Assembly: GCA_036405495.1 (NCBI GenBank)
Contig: DASWXL010000079.1
Location: forward strand, 1 to 24,757
Source: DASWTL01 sp036405495
GTDB taxonomy: Bacteria; Bacteroidota; Bacteroidia; Sphingobacteriales; Sphingobacteriaceae
Direction: 5' to 3'
Length of the DNA stretch: 24,757 nt
Position numbers and translations under genes: made by a program
Part shown: positions 16,280 to 23,455 of the stretch, in pieces
Numbering within the stretch: the stretch's first letter is position 1
Layout of the letters: every line of letters begins with the position of its first letter
Notes under the pieces: generated by a model
Databases searched by the model: none
Told to the model about the DNA's origin: nothing
The model's input: only the letters and a program-made list of their open reading frames with translations

Positions 16280-16645
16280 ATGAAAACTTCCGAAAAGCAC
16301 GATCAGCGTATCGCGAACATGACCTTTTCTTCCGTATATCCTATGTATGTCGAAAAAGTGGAGAAAAAGGGACGAACAAAAGAAGAACTGCACCAGGTTA
16401 TCGAATGGTTAACGGGCTTTGATAATAAGAAGATGCAGGACCTCATCAACGAAAAGGTCACTTTTGAAACCTTCTTCCAGCGGGCGTCATTAAATCCCAA
16501 TGTGAACCTCATCACCGGAGTCATCTGCGGATATCGCGTAGAGGAGATCGAAACCCCTTTGACCCGGCAGGTCCGGTATCTGGATAAGCTGGTGGATGAA
16601 TTGGCGAAGGGACGGAAGATGGAGAAGATCCTCAGAGGATCGTAG
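16280..16645 (+). CDS. DUF2200 family protein
   Basis: 121 residues from ATG 16280 ('MKTSEKHDQRIANMTFSSVY'). An upstream in-frame ATG at 16256 exists but lies inside the VOC remnant, and the family starts at or near the chosen Met. Conserved features are 'HDQRIANMTFSSVYPMYV', 'KVEKKGRTKEELHQVIEWLTGF', 'FETFFQRASLNPN' and 'LITGVICGYRVEEIETPL'. This is a widely distributed small cytoplasmic protein of unknown function. It faces the MFS gene tail to tail with only 3 bp between stop codons. Confidence 0.9.
   Translation: MKTSEKHDQRIANMTFSSVYPMYVEKVEKKGRTKEELHQVIEWLTGFDNKKMQDLINEKVTFETFFQRASLNPNVNLITGVICGYRVEEIETPLTRQVRYLDKLVDELAKGRKMEKILRGS
16627..16641. terminator. Palindrome at the DUF2200/MFS convergent end
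   Basis: GATCCTC-A-GAGGATC is a 15-bp near-perfect palindrome overlapping the last codons of DUF2200 and followed by a short TTTT. It could form a hairpin that ends transcripts from both sides, though the T-tract is short and it sits inside coding sequence. Confidence 0.35.
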
Positions 16646-16648
16646 TTT

Positions 16649-18004
16649 TCAGACCAGTATTTCGTCCTGATTCAAGTGTTTGTAATTCTGGTATGCTGCC
16701 CGTATCTTTTTGTATGAAAGCAGAAGTATCATTCCGAAGGTAAGGACAGTGACCGCATTGATGGTTATAGCCCATGAAAGTCCGATATGCTCGGTTAACC
16801 AGCCGATCTCAAAATTGCCTACCGGCGCCAGGCCCATGAACATCAGGATGTAAAGACTCATGACGCGTCCCCTGAACTCATTTTTTACGCTTCCCTGAAT
16901 CACGGTATTCATCATAGCCGACTGAGACAGTAATCCGAACCCGATCAGGAACAGAAGTACCAGGGCTACCTGGAAATTGGTTGTAAAGGCGAATAATAAA
17001 AGGCTGATACAGAACAGGGTGTTCCCACCGATGATAAATACCACCGCAGGAAGTTTTTGTGCATAAGCCCCGACCAGATAAGTTGCCGCCAGTGCACCAA
17101 CTCCGGTTGCTGAATAAAGATAGCCAAGTCCCTTTGCGTCGACATTGAACGTGTGGCTGGCAATAACAGGCATCATGGTGGTGTACGACCAGCCGAATAT
17201 GGATGTGACTGCGGTAAAAATGAGCAGTGTCCGGATGAGCGGGTTGGCAAATGAAAATTGAATTCCGTTCTTTATGGCTTGTATGGCATTGATGTTTCTT
17301 GCGGGCGGCTTTTTGGAGATCTTCAGAAATGTAAGGGCAAAAATTACTGCAAGATAGCTGATGCCATTGGCGATGAACGCACCTCCGGTTCCCACGAAAG
17401 CGATAAGCAGTCCGGCAAGCCCGGGACCGATGACCCTGCCGGCATTGAATATTCCCGAGTTCAATGCGATAGCGGACGGAAGCTGCTCCTTGCTTACCAT
17501 ATCGGAAATGAACGCCTGGCGGGCCGGTGCATCAACCGCATTCACCGTTCCCAGAAGGAACGCCAGAAGACATATCACCGGCACAGTAGCCAGCTCAAGG
17601 ATCGTTAATACTCCGAAAATAAGCGCCAGCACCATGGAGGCAGACTGCGTGAAGAACAAGATCGTTTTTTTGGGAAACCGGTCGACCATCACACCGCCGA
17701 AAAGCGATAATAGCAGGGACGGAACGGTAGCGCAGGCCGCCACAAGTCCTATCAGAAAAGGTGAATTTGTGAGGTGAAGAACGAGCCAGCCTTCGGCAAC
17801 GATCTGCAGCCATGTACCAATCACAGAGATCAACTGACCAAAAAAGTAAATTCGGTAATCGGCGTTCTGTAAAGCCGGAAACGCTGAAAGCCGCTTTGCC
17901 CAAACCGTGTTTTGACCAACAGTTTTTTCCGGCGATTCACCTATCAGATACTCCTGGCTTCCATTAGTGTCGTTGTGTGCTGCGGAAATACTTTTCAAAG
18001 CCAT
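16649..18004 (-). CDS. MFS exporter (MFS_3 / EntS-like)
   Basis: 451 residues with about twelve transmembrane helices starting near residue 52. The loop between TM2 and TM3 carries the MFS motif A ('GGVMVDRFPKKT', ~103-114). Other conserved segments are 'DAPARQAFISDMV', 'ALNSGIFNAGRVIGPGLAG' and 'NEFRGRVMSLYILMFMGLAPVGN', all typical of the enterobactin-exporter-like MFS_3 group. Members are proton-driven exporters of siderophores, drugs or other small molecules; the substrate here is unknown. The N-terminal ~45 residues are polar and cytoplasmic. It lies downstream of the cupin gene on the same strand, with a 133-bp gap that contains an inverted repeat. Confidence 0.9.
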   Translation of the reverse strand: MALKSISAAHNDTNGSQEYLIGESPEKTVGQNTVWAKRLSAFPALQNADYRIYFFGQLISVIGTWLQIVAEGWLVLHLTNSPFLIGLVAACATVPSLLLSLFGGVMVDRFPKKTILFFTQSASMVLALIFGVLTILELATVPVICLLAFLLGTVNAVDAPARQAFISDMVSKEQLPSAIALNSGIFNAGRVIGPGLAGLLIAFVGTGGAFIANGISYLAVIFALTFLKISKKPPARNINAIQAIKNGIQFSFANPLIRTLLIFTAVTSIFGWSYTTMMPVIASHTFNVDAKGLGYLYSATGVGALAATYLVGAYAQKLPAVVFIIGGNTLFCISLLLFAFTTNFQVALVLLFLIGFGLLSQSAMMNTVIQGSVKNEFRGRVMSLYILMFMGLAPVGNFEIGWLTEHIGLSWAITINAVTVLTFGMILLLSYKKIRAAYQNYKHLNQDEILV

Positions 18005-18073
18005 TCACTTACTATAGAAGATATGTATTTAAAGCAGTAAACGACGACTTTGGTTTTGTTCCGGATCACGGAT

Positions 18074-18103
18074 GTCCTGCCATTCTATACATTACGGCAG
18101 GAC
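18074..18103. repeat. Inverted repeat between the cupin and MFS genes
   Basis: GTCCTGCC (18074-18081) and GGCAGGAC (18096-18103) form a perfect 8-bp dyad with a 14-bp spacer, 70 bp upstream of the MFS start. It could be an operator for an efflux-pump repressor or a terminator after the cupin gene; no T-tract follows it on the - strand. Confidence 0.45.
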
Positions 18104-18137
18104 CGTTTGTTACGACATCAGCATACCGGCCGTTTGG

Positions 18138-18626
18138 TTATTGCTTATTTCCATTCTTCCTCGGATCGTCGGCTTCATTAACGTACGTTATGTCGAACGG
18201 TCCGACACCATTGACCTGGATGATGACTTCTTCTTTGGTATAAGCGAAATGAGCTACCGGACCAGGTAACGCGGCGAATCCGCCAGGCGTAAGAGCCAGC
18301 GTTGCTTTTTCCCGTGAAAACTGCTCACCGGTGCCGCAGAATAAAGTACCCTGTATGACCGTTACCTGTTCACCTTTGGTATGGCGGTGCGGCTTAATGT
18401 CGAAACCTGCCGGGAACTTGAGGCGCATGGTAAAAGGGCCGCTTTCTGCGGGATTCCCTGCCAGAACAGCCATTTTAGCGCCTTTGGGTAACGGTGGGGC
18501 ATCCACCCATTTGATATCAGCCGAATTATACGCAACGGGCGCTGCGGATGTATCAGCGTTTTGAGCAAAGGTTCCTGCAGCCGGAACGAGCATAAACAAT
18601 GCGATCAATTTTACATAATTCTTCAT
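18138..18626 (-). CDS. Secreted single-domain cupin
   Basis: 162 residues from ATG 18626. A longer reading from a GTG at 18641 is unlikely because AAAGGAGG sits 4 bp in front of the ATG and inside that extension. A signal peptide covers ~1-22 ('KNYVKLIALFMLVPAAGTFAQ'). The cupin has motif 1 as 'PHRHTKGEQVTVIQG' (two His and Glu) and motif 2 with the final His in 'PGPVAHFAY', so a metal site is likely complete. Related periplasmic cupins are poorly characterised; an enzyme or metal/small-molecule binding role is possible. The promoter region carries a long inverted repeat, so expression is probably regulated. Confidence 0.88.
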   Translation of the reverse strand: MKNYVKLIALFMLVPAAGTFAQNADTSAAPVAYNSADIKWVDAPPLPKGAKMAVLAGNPAESGPFTMRLKFPAGFDIKPHRHTKGEQVTVIQGTLFCGTGEQFSREKATLALTPGGFAALPGPVAHFAYTKEEVIIQVNGVGPFDITYVNEADDPRKNGNKQ

Positions 18627-18630
18627 ATTT

Positions 18631-18638
18631 CCTCCTTT
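18631..18638 (-). promoter_or_regulatory. Strong Shine-Dalgarno site for the cupin gene
   Basis: AAAGGAGG on the - strand, 4 bp before the ATG at 18626. Such a full match is rare in Bacteroidota and decides the start codon. Confidence 0.75.
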
Positions 18639-18656
18639 CACAAAGTCTAAGACCGA

Positions 18657-18686
18657 CTCAGCAAGTACACCCCGGTATTTGCTGAG
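18657..18686. repeat. Long inverted repeat in the cupin leader
   Basis: CTCAGCAAGTAC (18657-18668) against GTATTTGCTGAG (18675-18686): 12 paired positions including one G-U, with a 6-nt ACCCCG centre. The outer 8 bp are perfect. It lies 31 bp upstream of the cupin ATG, directly after an AT-rich promoter-like stretch, so it is placed as an operator or as the first structure of the mRNA leader. Confidence 0.6.
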
Positions 18687-18847
18687 CCAAATTAAATTTA
18701 ATCATTAGAGAGCGCCAATAATCTGTTACTGAGAAGATTGTGTAGCAAACTGTGAAGAAGTGAGAAGTTTCAGAAACTGATGGATCAATAGCCAGACGCC
18801 GGTGCATCCCGGTTGAGCGTTGAACAAAACATTCTCAAATGAATGAT

Positions 18848-18855
18848 TAGTTTTG
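18848..18855 (+). promoter_or_regulatory. Candidate -7 promoter element for the alpha/beta hydrolase gene
   Basis: TAGTTTTG matches TAnnTTTG exactly and lies 20 bp before ATG 18876. Its position after the earlier possible ATG (18843) favours the later start. No clear -33 TTTG is seen. Confidence 0.4.
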
Positions 18856-18875
18856 GATTTATTCGGCATTCATTT

Positions 18876-19526
18876 ATGGTCATTTATTTTTTAAGCGGTT
18901 TAGGATGCGACCGGAGAGTGTTTGAGCGGATCGATCTTCCTTCCGGCTACGAGATGCAGCATCTGGACTGGGTGCCGGTAGACGGAACAGAAACGCTGCC
19001 TGCATATGCTGCGCAACTATCTAAAAAGATAGACGACTCAAAGCCGTTTATGCTGGCAGGTATGTCGTTCGGTGGAATGGTTGCCGCCGAGATCGCTAAA
19101 ATCAAGCGCCCGGAAAAACTCATACTTTTTTCAACCGTAGCAAACAGGCGGCAGCTTCCTTTATTTTACCGGCTGTCCGGAAAGATACCCCTCGAATGGC
19201 TTTCGGCCCGTGCTGCGAATTTATTAAGTATGTCCTACCTGCACCGGTACTTCGGACCGCTCGACCGGCGCAGCAAAGAACTCGTTACCGAATACTTCAG
19301 GCATCTGGATCCGGTGTTTTTACGGTGGACGCTGGGGCACATAGGCAGATGGCAAAATGAAGAGGTCTTTCCAGGCTACTTACATATACATGGTTCTGAA
19401 GACAAGACATTCTACGCCCGACTGACCGACGCCCAATACATCATACCGGGGGGAGGTCACTTCTGTATCCTGACACATGCGCAAAAAGTAAATGAGATAC
19501 TGAGAAAGGAGCTTCAACCACTTTAA
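18876..19526 (+). CDS. Alpha/beta hydrolase
   Basis: 216 residues from ATG 18876 ('MVIYFLSGLGCDRRVF'). An ATG at 18843 would add 11 residues, but a -7 promoter element lies between the two. Fold features: 'IYFLSGLGCD' as strand plus oxyanion loop; nucleophile elbow 'GMSFGGMVA' (Ser is the predicted nucleophile); a lid region ~95-165; 'YLHIHGSEDKTF' carrying the Asp; and 'PGGGHFCILTH' carrying the His. The triad looks complete. Specific substrate unknown. The gene is divergent from the cupin and followed by a decayed YdeI-type gene. Confidence 0.88.
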   Translation: MVIYFLSGLGCDRRVFERIDLPSGYEMQHLDWVPVDGTETLPAYAAQLSKKIDDSKPFMLAGMSFGGMVAAEIAKIKRPEKLILFSTVANRRQLPLFYRLSGKIPLEWLSARAANLLSMSYLHRYFGPLDRRSKELVTEYFRHLDPVFLRWTLGHIGRWQNEEVFPGYLHIHGSEDKTFYARLTDAQYIIPGGGHFCILTHAQKVNEILRKELQPL

Positions 19527-19544
19527 GGAGGTTGTTTCATTGAC

Positions 19545-19823
19545 CCATACGTTCATCCTGGCAAATGAATACGGAGAAGACCCCGTCAACAAAGTAAAGG
19601 GTTGTTAAATAGGTCACGGAAACGTGATCCAGAGCTTTTACACCGTGGGCGAGCAACGCATAGTACCTGGATATATCGGCAAATAAATTGAAACGGTATT
19701 CTGATCCGGCAAACCGAAAACGTATAGTCAGCCGGATAGTTAAGGTTTGCCAATGTACAGCAGGCCTGAAATCCACCATCCGGGATTACTAAAAAAGCTA
19801 TTGAAATCGAAAAAGCCGGAAAG
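19545..19823 (+). pseudogene. Decayed second copy of the YdeI/DUF1801 gene
   Basis: This fills the 313-bp gap 19527-19839. It aligns along its length with the intact YdeI/DUF1801 gene at 21280-21861 (roughly its positions 21349-21638). The best block is 19695-19724 against 21502-21531, 27 of 30 bases identical by eye. In reading frame it gives E-N-V-stop-S-A-G-stop-L-R-F-A-N-V-Q-Q (stops at 19725 and 19737), then after a frameshift 'LKSTIRDY', and after another 'KKAIEIEKAGK'. The intact gene has 'ENVQSARQIRFTNVQQ', 'LRSMIRDY' and 'REAIEIEKAG' at those places. The first ~20 codons and the whole C-terminal third are missing; the convergent GNAT gene begins where homology stops. No product is expected. 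Confidence 0.8.
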
Positions 19824-19839
19824 TAAGTCGAACCCGTTT

Positions 19840-20349
19840 TTACTCCACTTCAATTTGAAAAAGGCTTAGTGAAAGCCCTTCATAGTGTTTCGGAAGGCCT
19901 GCGGTGTTTTCCATTACGGTGATTCCGAGGTATTCGAAGCCACAGCTTACATAATATTCGCGCAGTTTCAGGTTGTCGCCCCAGGTATCCATACGTATAT
20001 ATTGTTTATCAATACTTTTAGCATAGACCTTCGCCCATTTAACAATTTCCTTAACAAAAGCGCCCCCTCTGAAACTCGGGTTCGTTACTATGCGATGGAT
20101 GTAGATCGATGGATCCTGATCTTTTTCTTTCCAGATAAGAGGATCGCTGAACGTGATCGCAAAGATACAGGCAACTCGTCCGTCGATCACGATTTTCCAC
20201 TGCCGGTTTTCCGCGATCTCCTGTTCAATCAAATCTCTGTCAAAGCCCTGCCATTGTTTGTTGAAAACCGTCTTTTGAAATTTAACGGCTTCGTCATACA
20301 GATGAAATATCGTCCCGATATCTTCCGGGGTACTGTTGGCAATAAACAT
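19840..20349 (-). CDS. GNAT-family N-acetyltransferase
   Basis: 169 residues with the GNAT fold: 'STPEDIGTIFHLYDEAVKFQ' (first strand and helices), the central strand 'IYIHRIVTNPSFRGGAFVKEIVKWA' that carries the acetyl-CoA-binding loop (R-G-G-A, a variant of Q/R-x-x-G-x-A/G), and 'IRMDTWGDNLKLREYYVSCGFEYLG' as the last acetyl-CoA motif. Acceptor substrate unknown. It ends next to the decayed YdeI copy and has its own -7 element upstream. Confidence 0.9.
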   Translation of the reverse strand: MFIANSTPEDIGTIFHLYDEAVKFQKTVFNKQWQGFDRDLIEQEIAENRQWKIVIDGRVACIFAITFSDPLIWKEKDQDPSIYIHRIVTNPSFRGGAFVKEIVKWAKVYAKSIDKQYIRMDTWGDNLKLREYYVSCGFEYLGITVMENTAGLPKHYEGLSLSLFQIEVE

Positions 20350-20369
20350 TTTTTAAAACTGATATCCCG

Positions 20370-20377
20370 CAAAGGTA
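20370..20377 (-). promoter_or_regulatory. Candidate -7 promoter element for the GNAT gene
   Basis: On the - strand TACCTTTG matches TAnnTTTG and lies 20 bp before the GNAT ATG at 20349, giving a very short leader. No clear -33 TTTG is present. Confidence 0.45.
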
Positions 20378-20548
20378 GGCAAATAGGACATTCTTTGGCC
20401 GTCGAGTGGATAGCGGTTCTTTTTTGTCTGACGAATTCAAAGAACAATACCTGCAGGTATTAAGTGAACGCTACTCAGTGCTTCAGTTATAAGCACCTAT
20501 TTTATTTTTGAATTTAAAGGGGGCAATTTGCTAATTTGTCAATGCCCT

Positions 20549-20576
20549 TTTTGACTTTTGACTTTTGACTTTTGAA
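20549..20576 (+). repeat. Four tandem 7-bp units (TTTTGAC) just before the hydrolase start
   Basis: Units at 20549, 20556, 20563 and 20570; the first three are TTTTGAC and the last is TTTTGAA. The array ends 8 bp before the ATG at 20585, i.e. across the untranslated leader. Short tandem repeats like this can change copy number by slippage and so change spacing in front of a gene. Confidence 0.85.
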
Positions 20577-20584
20577 TTTGAAGT

Positions 20585-21244
20585 ATGAAGATCCAATCGT
20601 TATCTCTGATCGTTTCGCCTGAGATCGGAAGCGTTTCAGCCGAAATGATCACGCCTGATAAGCCAATCTGTGTCATGACATTGGCGCATGGAGCAGGAGC
20701 GGGAATGAATCACCAATTCATGGTGACAATTTCAAAACTGCTTGCCGAAAGAGACATTGCTACACTTCGGTTTAATTTCCCCTTTATGGAGAAACAAAAG
20801 CGAAGGCCTGACTCTCCGGCCGTAGCCCACAAAGCGATCGAAGCAGCGATCAATCAGGCTCATGAACATTTTCCTTCTGTTCCGGTATTTGCGTCGGGCA
20901 AATCTTTCGGAGGAAGAATGAGTTCACAATATCTGGCAACGCATCCTGCGGCTGATGTAAAAGGAATTATTTTCTTTGGATTTCCACTCCATCAGGCCGG
21001 AAAGCCTTCTGTAGAAAGAGCCGAACATCTTAAGAGCGTAACAGTACCCATGCTTTTCTTGCAGGGTACGAGAGATGAGCTGGCATCCTACAACCTGATA
21101 GAAAAAGTCTGTGGTTCCCTTGATTTGGCAAGCCTCTTTACGATTGAAGGAGCCAATCACGCATTCAAGGCAGGGAAACAACAGATCATGCCGGTACTTG
21201 CAGATGCTACCAGGTCCTGGATCGAAAAGGAAATAGAAAGTTGA
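20585..21244 (+). CDS. Alpha/beta hydrolase (TEX30/KANSL3-like, dienelactone-hydrolase-type fold)
   Basis: 219 residues. 'MTLAHGAGAGMNHQFM' (~31-46) is the oxyanion-loop segment typical of this group, the nucleophile elbow is 'ASGKSFGGRM' with Ser107, Asp164 lies in 'LQGTRDELAS', and His192 in 'EGANHAFKAGKQQ'. All three triad residues are present. No signal peptide, so cytoplasmic. Substrate unknown. A tandem heptamer array fills its leader and a TATTTTTG at 20503 is a possible -7 element. The YdeI/DUF1801 gene follows 35 bp later on the same strand. Confidence 0.88.
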   Translation: MKIQSLSLIVSPEIGSVSAEMITPDKPICVMTLAHGAGAGMNHQFMVTISKLLAERDIATLRFNFPFMEKQKRRPDSPAVAHKAIEAAINQAHEHFPSVPVFASGKSFGGRMSSQYLATHPAADVKGIIFFGFPLHQAGKPSVERAEHLKSVTVPMLFLQGTRDELASYNLIEKVCGSLDLASLFTIEGANHAFKAGKQQIMPVLADATRSWIEKEIES

Positions 21245-21279
21245 GGATGCAGGCGAGCTTGCAGCAATTATAATATCAT

Positions 21280-21861
21280 ATGAACGAACAAGCAGAGAAT
21301 TTTTTCCGTCAATCCCAGAAATGGCACGAAGAATTTCACTTGTTGCGGGAAATCATCCGCGACAATAACTCACTTGAAGAAGATTACAAATGGATGCACC
21401 CCTGTTATACTTTTCAGGGAAAAAATATCGTACTGATCCACGGCTTCAAGGAATACTGTGCGTTGCTGTTTCACAAAGGTGCCCTGTTGAAAGATTCGGA
21501 GGGTATTTTGATCCAGCAGACCGAAAACGTACAATCGGCAAGGCAGATCAGGTTTACCAACGTTCAACAAATCGAAGATCTGAGATCCATGATCCGGGAT
21601 TACATCCGGGAAGCCATTGAAATTGAAAAAGCCGGAACGAAAATTGAATTGAAAAAAGTTGCCGATTATCCCATTCCGGAAGAATTTCAGACGGCGTTGC
21701 AGGATGACGAAATATTGTCGAAAGCCTTTTATTCCTTAACGCCCGGACGGCAAAAGGGATATTTGTTTTATTTCAACCAGGCCAAACAATCCAAAACCCG
21801 GGAAGCCAGAATTGAAAAATACTACCAGCATATCTTAAAGGGAAAAGGCATTGACGATTAG
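21280..21861 (+). CDS. YdeI/DUF1801 family protein
   Basis: 193 residues. The N-terminal ~115 residues fit DUF1801 ('REIIRDNNSLEEDYKWMHPCYTFQGKNIVLIHGFK', 'CALLFHKGALLKDSEG', 'RQIRFTNVQQI'). The C-terminal ~65 residues are the YdeI / OmpD-associated helical segment ('PIPEEFQTALQDDEILSKAFYSLTPGRQKGYLFYFNQAKQSKTREARIEKY'). Members are linked by name to bacteriocin protection and stress, but the biochemical role is unclear. It is the intact relative of the decayed copy 1.5 kb upstream. It may be co-transcribed with the hydrolase before it. Confidence 0.9.
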   Translation: MNEQAENFFRQSQKWHEEFHLLREIIRDNNSLEEDYKWMHPCYTFQGKNIVLIHGFKEYCALLFHKGALLKDSEGILIQQTENVQSARQIRFTNVQQIEDLRSMIRDYIREAIEIEKAGTKIELKKVADYPIPEEFQTALQDDEILSKAFYSLTPGRQKGYLFYFNQAKQSKTREARIEKYYQHILKGKGIDD

Positions 21862-22151
21862 ACCAGCGCTTTCCTAAATCGTTTCCCGGCACAGCAGCCA
21901 GTAGCTTATTTCAAAGCTCTAAGCGCCCTTCGGCGTTCATAGTCTGACCCAATGGCGTTCGCTGCTTTTTAATAAGTAGCTTTCCCCTAGCTCCGTTGCA
22001 CCGGCCGGTATCTGCGGCGCGATCCCTTGCAACACTTACTCTTTTCGTAATCAGAGCCGATGGTAGCAATTACCGGAAACAAGGCCCGGTGGCCCCGCGG
22101 GAAATAATTGTCGGTGATTCCCACCATGAAAAAATGAATTGGACATAGTCG
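21862..22151. other. 290-bp convergent gap with short hairpins, no gene seen
   Basis: The stretch lies between the ends of the YdeI (+) and thioredoxin-like (-) genes. Visible features are a 6-bp stem with a CTTC loop at 21922-21937 (possible terminator), the palindromes ACCGGCCGGT at 22000-22009 and CCCGCGGG near 22097, and a run of T at 21966-21970. No start-to-stop reading frame with convincing composition was found, and no insertion-sequence ends were recognised. Confidence 0.5.
21922..21937. terminator. Possible terminator hairpin after the YdeI gene
   Basis: AGCGCC - CTTC - GGCGTT forms a 6-bp stem (one G-U) with a 4-nt loop, 61 bp after the YdeI stop in a convergent gap. The nearest T-run (21966) is too far away for a classical Rho-independent terminator. 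Confidence 0.3.
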
Positions 22152-23354
22152 CTAACGCCGCTGTGTTGACGAATTAATTTCAATAAACGTTACCGGTTTT
22201 GTAACCTTTTCAATTTTAAGGCCGATGGACCGGAGAAAATCCGACACCTCCAGAAAGTCTCTACCAGGGATATCTTTAATATTAAATCGTTTATTCTTAA
22301 ACGAACCCAGCTTACCGGTCTCAACAAGCAACCTGTACTTGCTTTCCATAATAGAGGCAATGAAATCGAGGGAGCAGTTAATGGCATTATACCCCTTACC
22401 TGTCCTTTTCAGCATTTGACCCTGTGTTTTTAAGGTGCTTTCAAACTTTTTAAGTTTTTCGCCATCTCCGACGGATATAATCCACGCATCGGTTTGCTCG
22501 TCCTTTTCCGAAAGTTTTAGATCATACATTGCAGCGATGCTCTCCGCTATAATCCGGTCGCCAACCAATGGATGGATAGCGGTGGTAAACGATGTGAGTT
22601 CCACGTCCAGCGTGTCGATGGGTATGTGGGTATTTATTCTAACCCTTGATGAAGACACCGGCAAATGGTCGAGTACTAATGCTTTTGGAGTAAGCGCAGT
22701 AACCTTAATGGAGGCGGCTACGCTATCGCCGCCATTCATCCGCCTTGCCGTAAAGGGAGTGCCCGGCAAGCTTTTTTTAACAGTAAATGAAAATAAGCTG
22801 TTGGCGGTATCTGCTTTTTTACCGATAACCCTGTTTTCCTGAAATGTTTTCGCTTGGCCGACTGCCGAAGAAAGAGATTCCGGTATCCGCTTATTTCGGA
22901 AGTAGTGCCCAAGAACTGTCTGAAGCTGATCAGACGTTCCCATCCATTGCAAAACGCCTTTCTCATCAATAAATGCAGTAGTAGGCCGGCTCGAAATATT
23001 AAAGTTGCTAAATGTTTGTCCATTTTCATCCAAAACGAGCGAGATGTGAGGTTTTTGAGGAGTTTGCATAAACCGTTTTACCCGTGTAGCATCTTCGTCG
23101 CTAATGGCTATAAAATTGATTTTTCCCGCATATTGTTGGGCAACCTGATCCAGAAGAGGAAAGGAGGCGATACAGGGTGCACACCAGGTAGCCCAAAAAT
23201 CAATCACCAACGGTTTGCCGTGAAAGGGGATTCTCTGTTCGGGTTGCATCCACTCTTTAATAACAATTTCCGGGGCTCTTTTGCCCAACTGTACTTGTGA
23301 AAAGGATAGCGTCGAGAGAACGAGGAACTGAAGCGAAATAAAGATTTTTTTCAT
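22152..23354 (-). CDS. Secreted TlpA-like thioredoxin with DUF3738-like C-terminal domain
   Basis: 400 residues. Signal peptide ~1-19. Residues ~22-150 are a TlpA/ResA-type thioredoxin fold with the redox motif W-C-A-P-C (Cys58, Cys61) and the cis-proline segment 'SSRPTTAFIDEKG'. Residues ~190-395 form a second domain whose end ('FLEVSDFLRSIGLKIEKVTKPVTFIEI') resembles the C-terminal strand of DUF3738, a domain often attached to TlpA proteins in soil bacteria. It should work in the periplasm as a disulfide reductase for an unknown partner. It follows the membrane LuxR gene on the same strand with a 101-bp gap that contains its own -7 element. Confidence 0.87.
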   Translation of the reverse strand: MKKIFISLQFLVLSTLSFSQVQLGKRAPEIVIKEWMQPEQRIPFHGKPLVIDFWATWCAPCIASFPLLDQVAQQYAGKINFIAISDEDATRVKRFMQTPQKPHISLVLDENGQTFSNFNISSRPTTAFIDEKGVLQWMGTSDQLQTVLGHYFRNKRIPESLSSAVGQAKTFQENRVIGKKADTANSLFSFTVKKSLPGTPFTARRMNGGDSVAASIKVTALTPKALVLDHLPVSSSRVRINTHIPIDTLDVELTSFTTAIHPLVGDRIIAESIAAMYDLKLSEKDEQTDAWIISVGDGEKLKKFESTLKTQGQMLKRTGKGYNAINCSLDFIASIMESKYRLLVETGKLGSFKNKRFNIKDIPGRDFLEVSDFLRSIGLKIEKVTKPVTFIEINSSTQRR

Positions 23355-23367
23355 GCTATTTTTTCGG

Positions 23368-23375
23368 CAAACCTA
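23368..23375 (-). promoter_or_regulatory. Candidate -7 promoter element for the thioredoxin-like gene
   Basis: On the - strand TAGGTTTG matches TAnnTTTG and lies 13 bp before the ATG at 23354, implying a nearly leaderless transcript. The -33 region has only a weak TTTA. Confidence 0.4.
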
Positions 23376-23455
23376 TGCGGGATCAGCCGTTTAAACTGAA
23401 TGGTCAGGGTGCCGAAAAGGTAGTAATACCAGTATGAAAAAAATGTTGTGGTTGC

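Noticed and set aside
19537..19779. An 80-residue open frame on the - strand
   Set aside because: It lies exactly over the + strand remnant of the YdeI/DUF1801 gene, which explains the sequence; the - strand frame is a shadow.
19885..20463. A 192-residue + strand frame over the GNAT gene
   Set aside because: It is antisense to a convincing GNAT protein with its own promoter element and has no recognisable domain.
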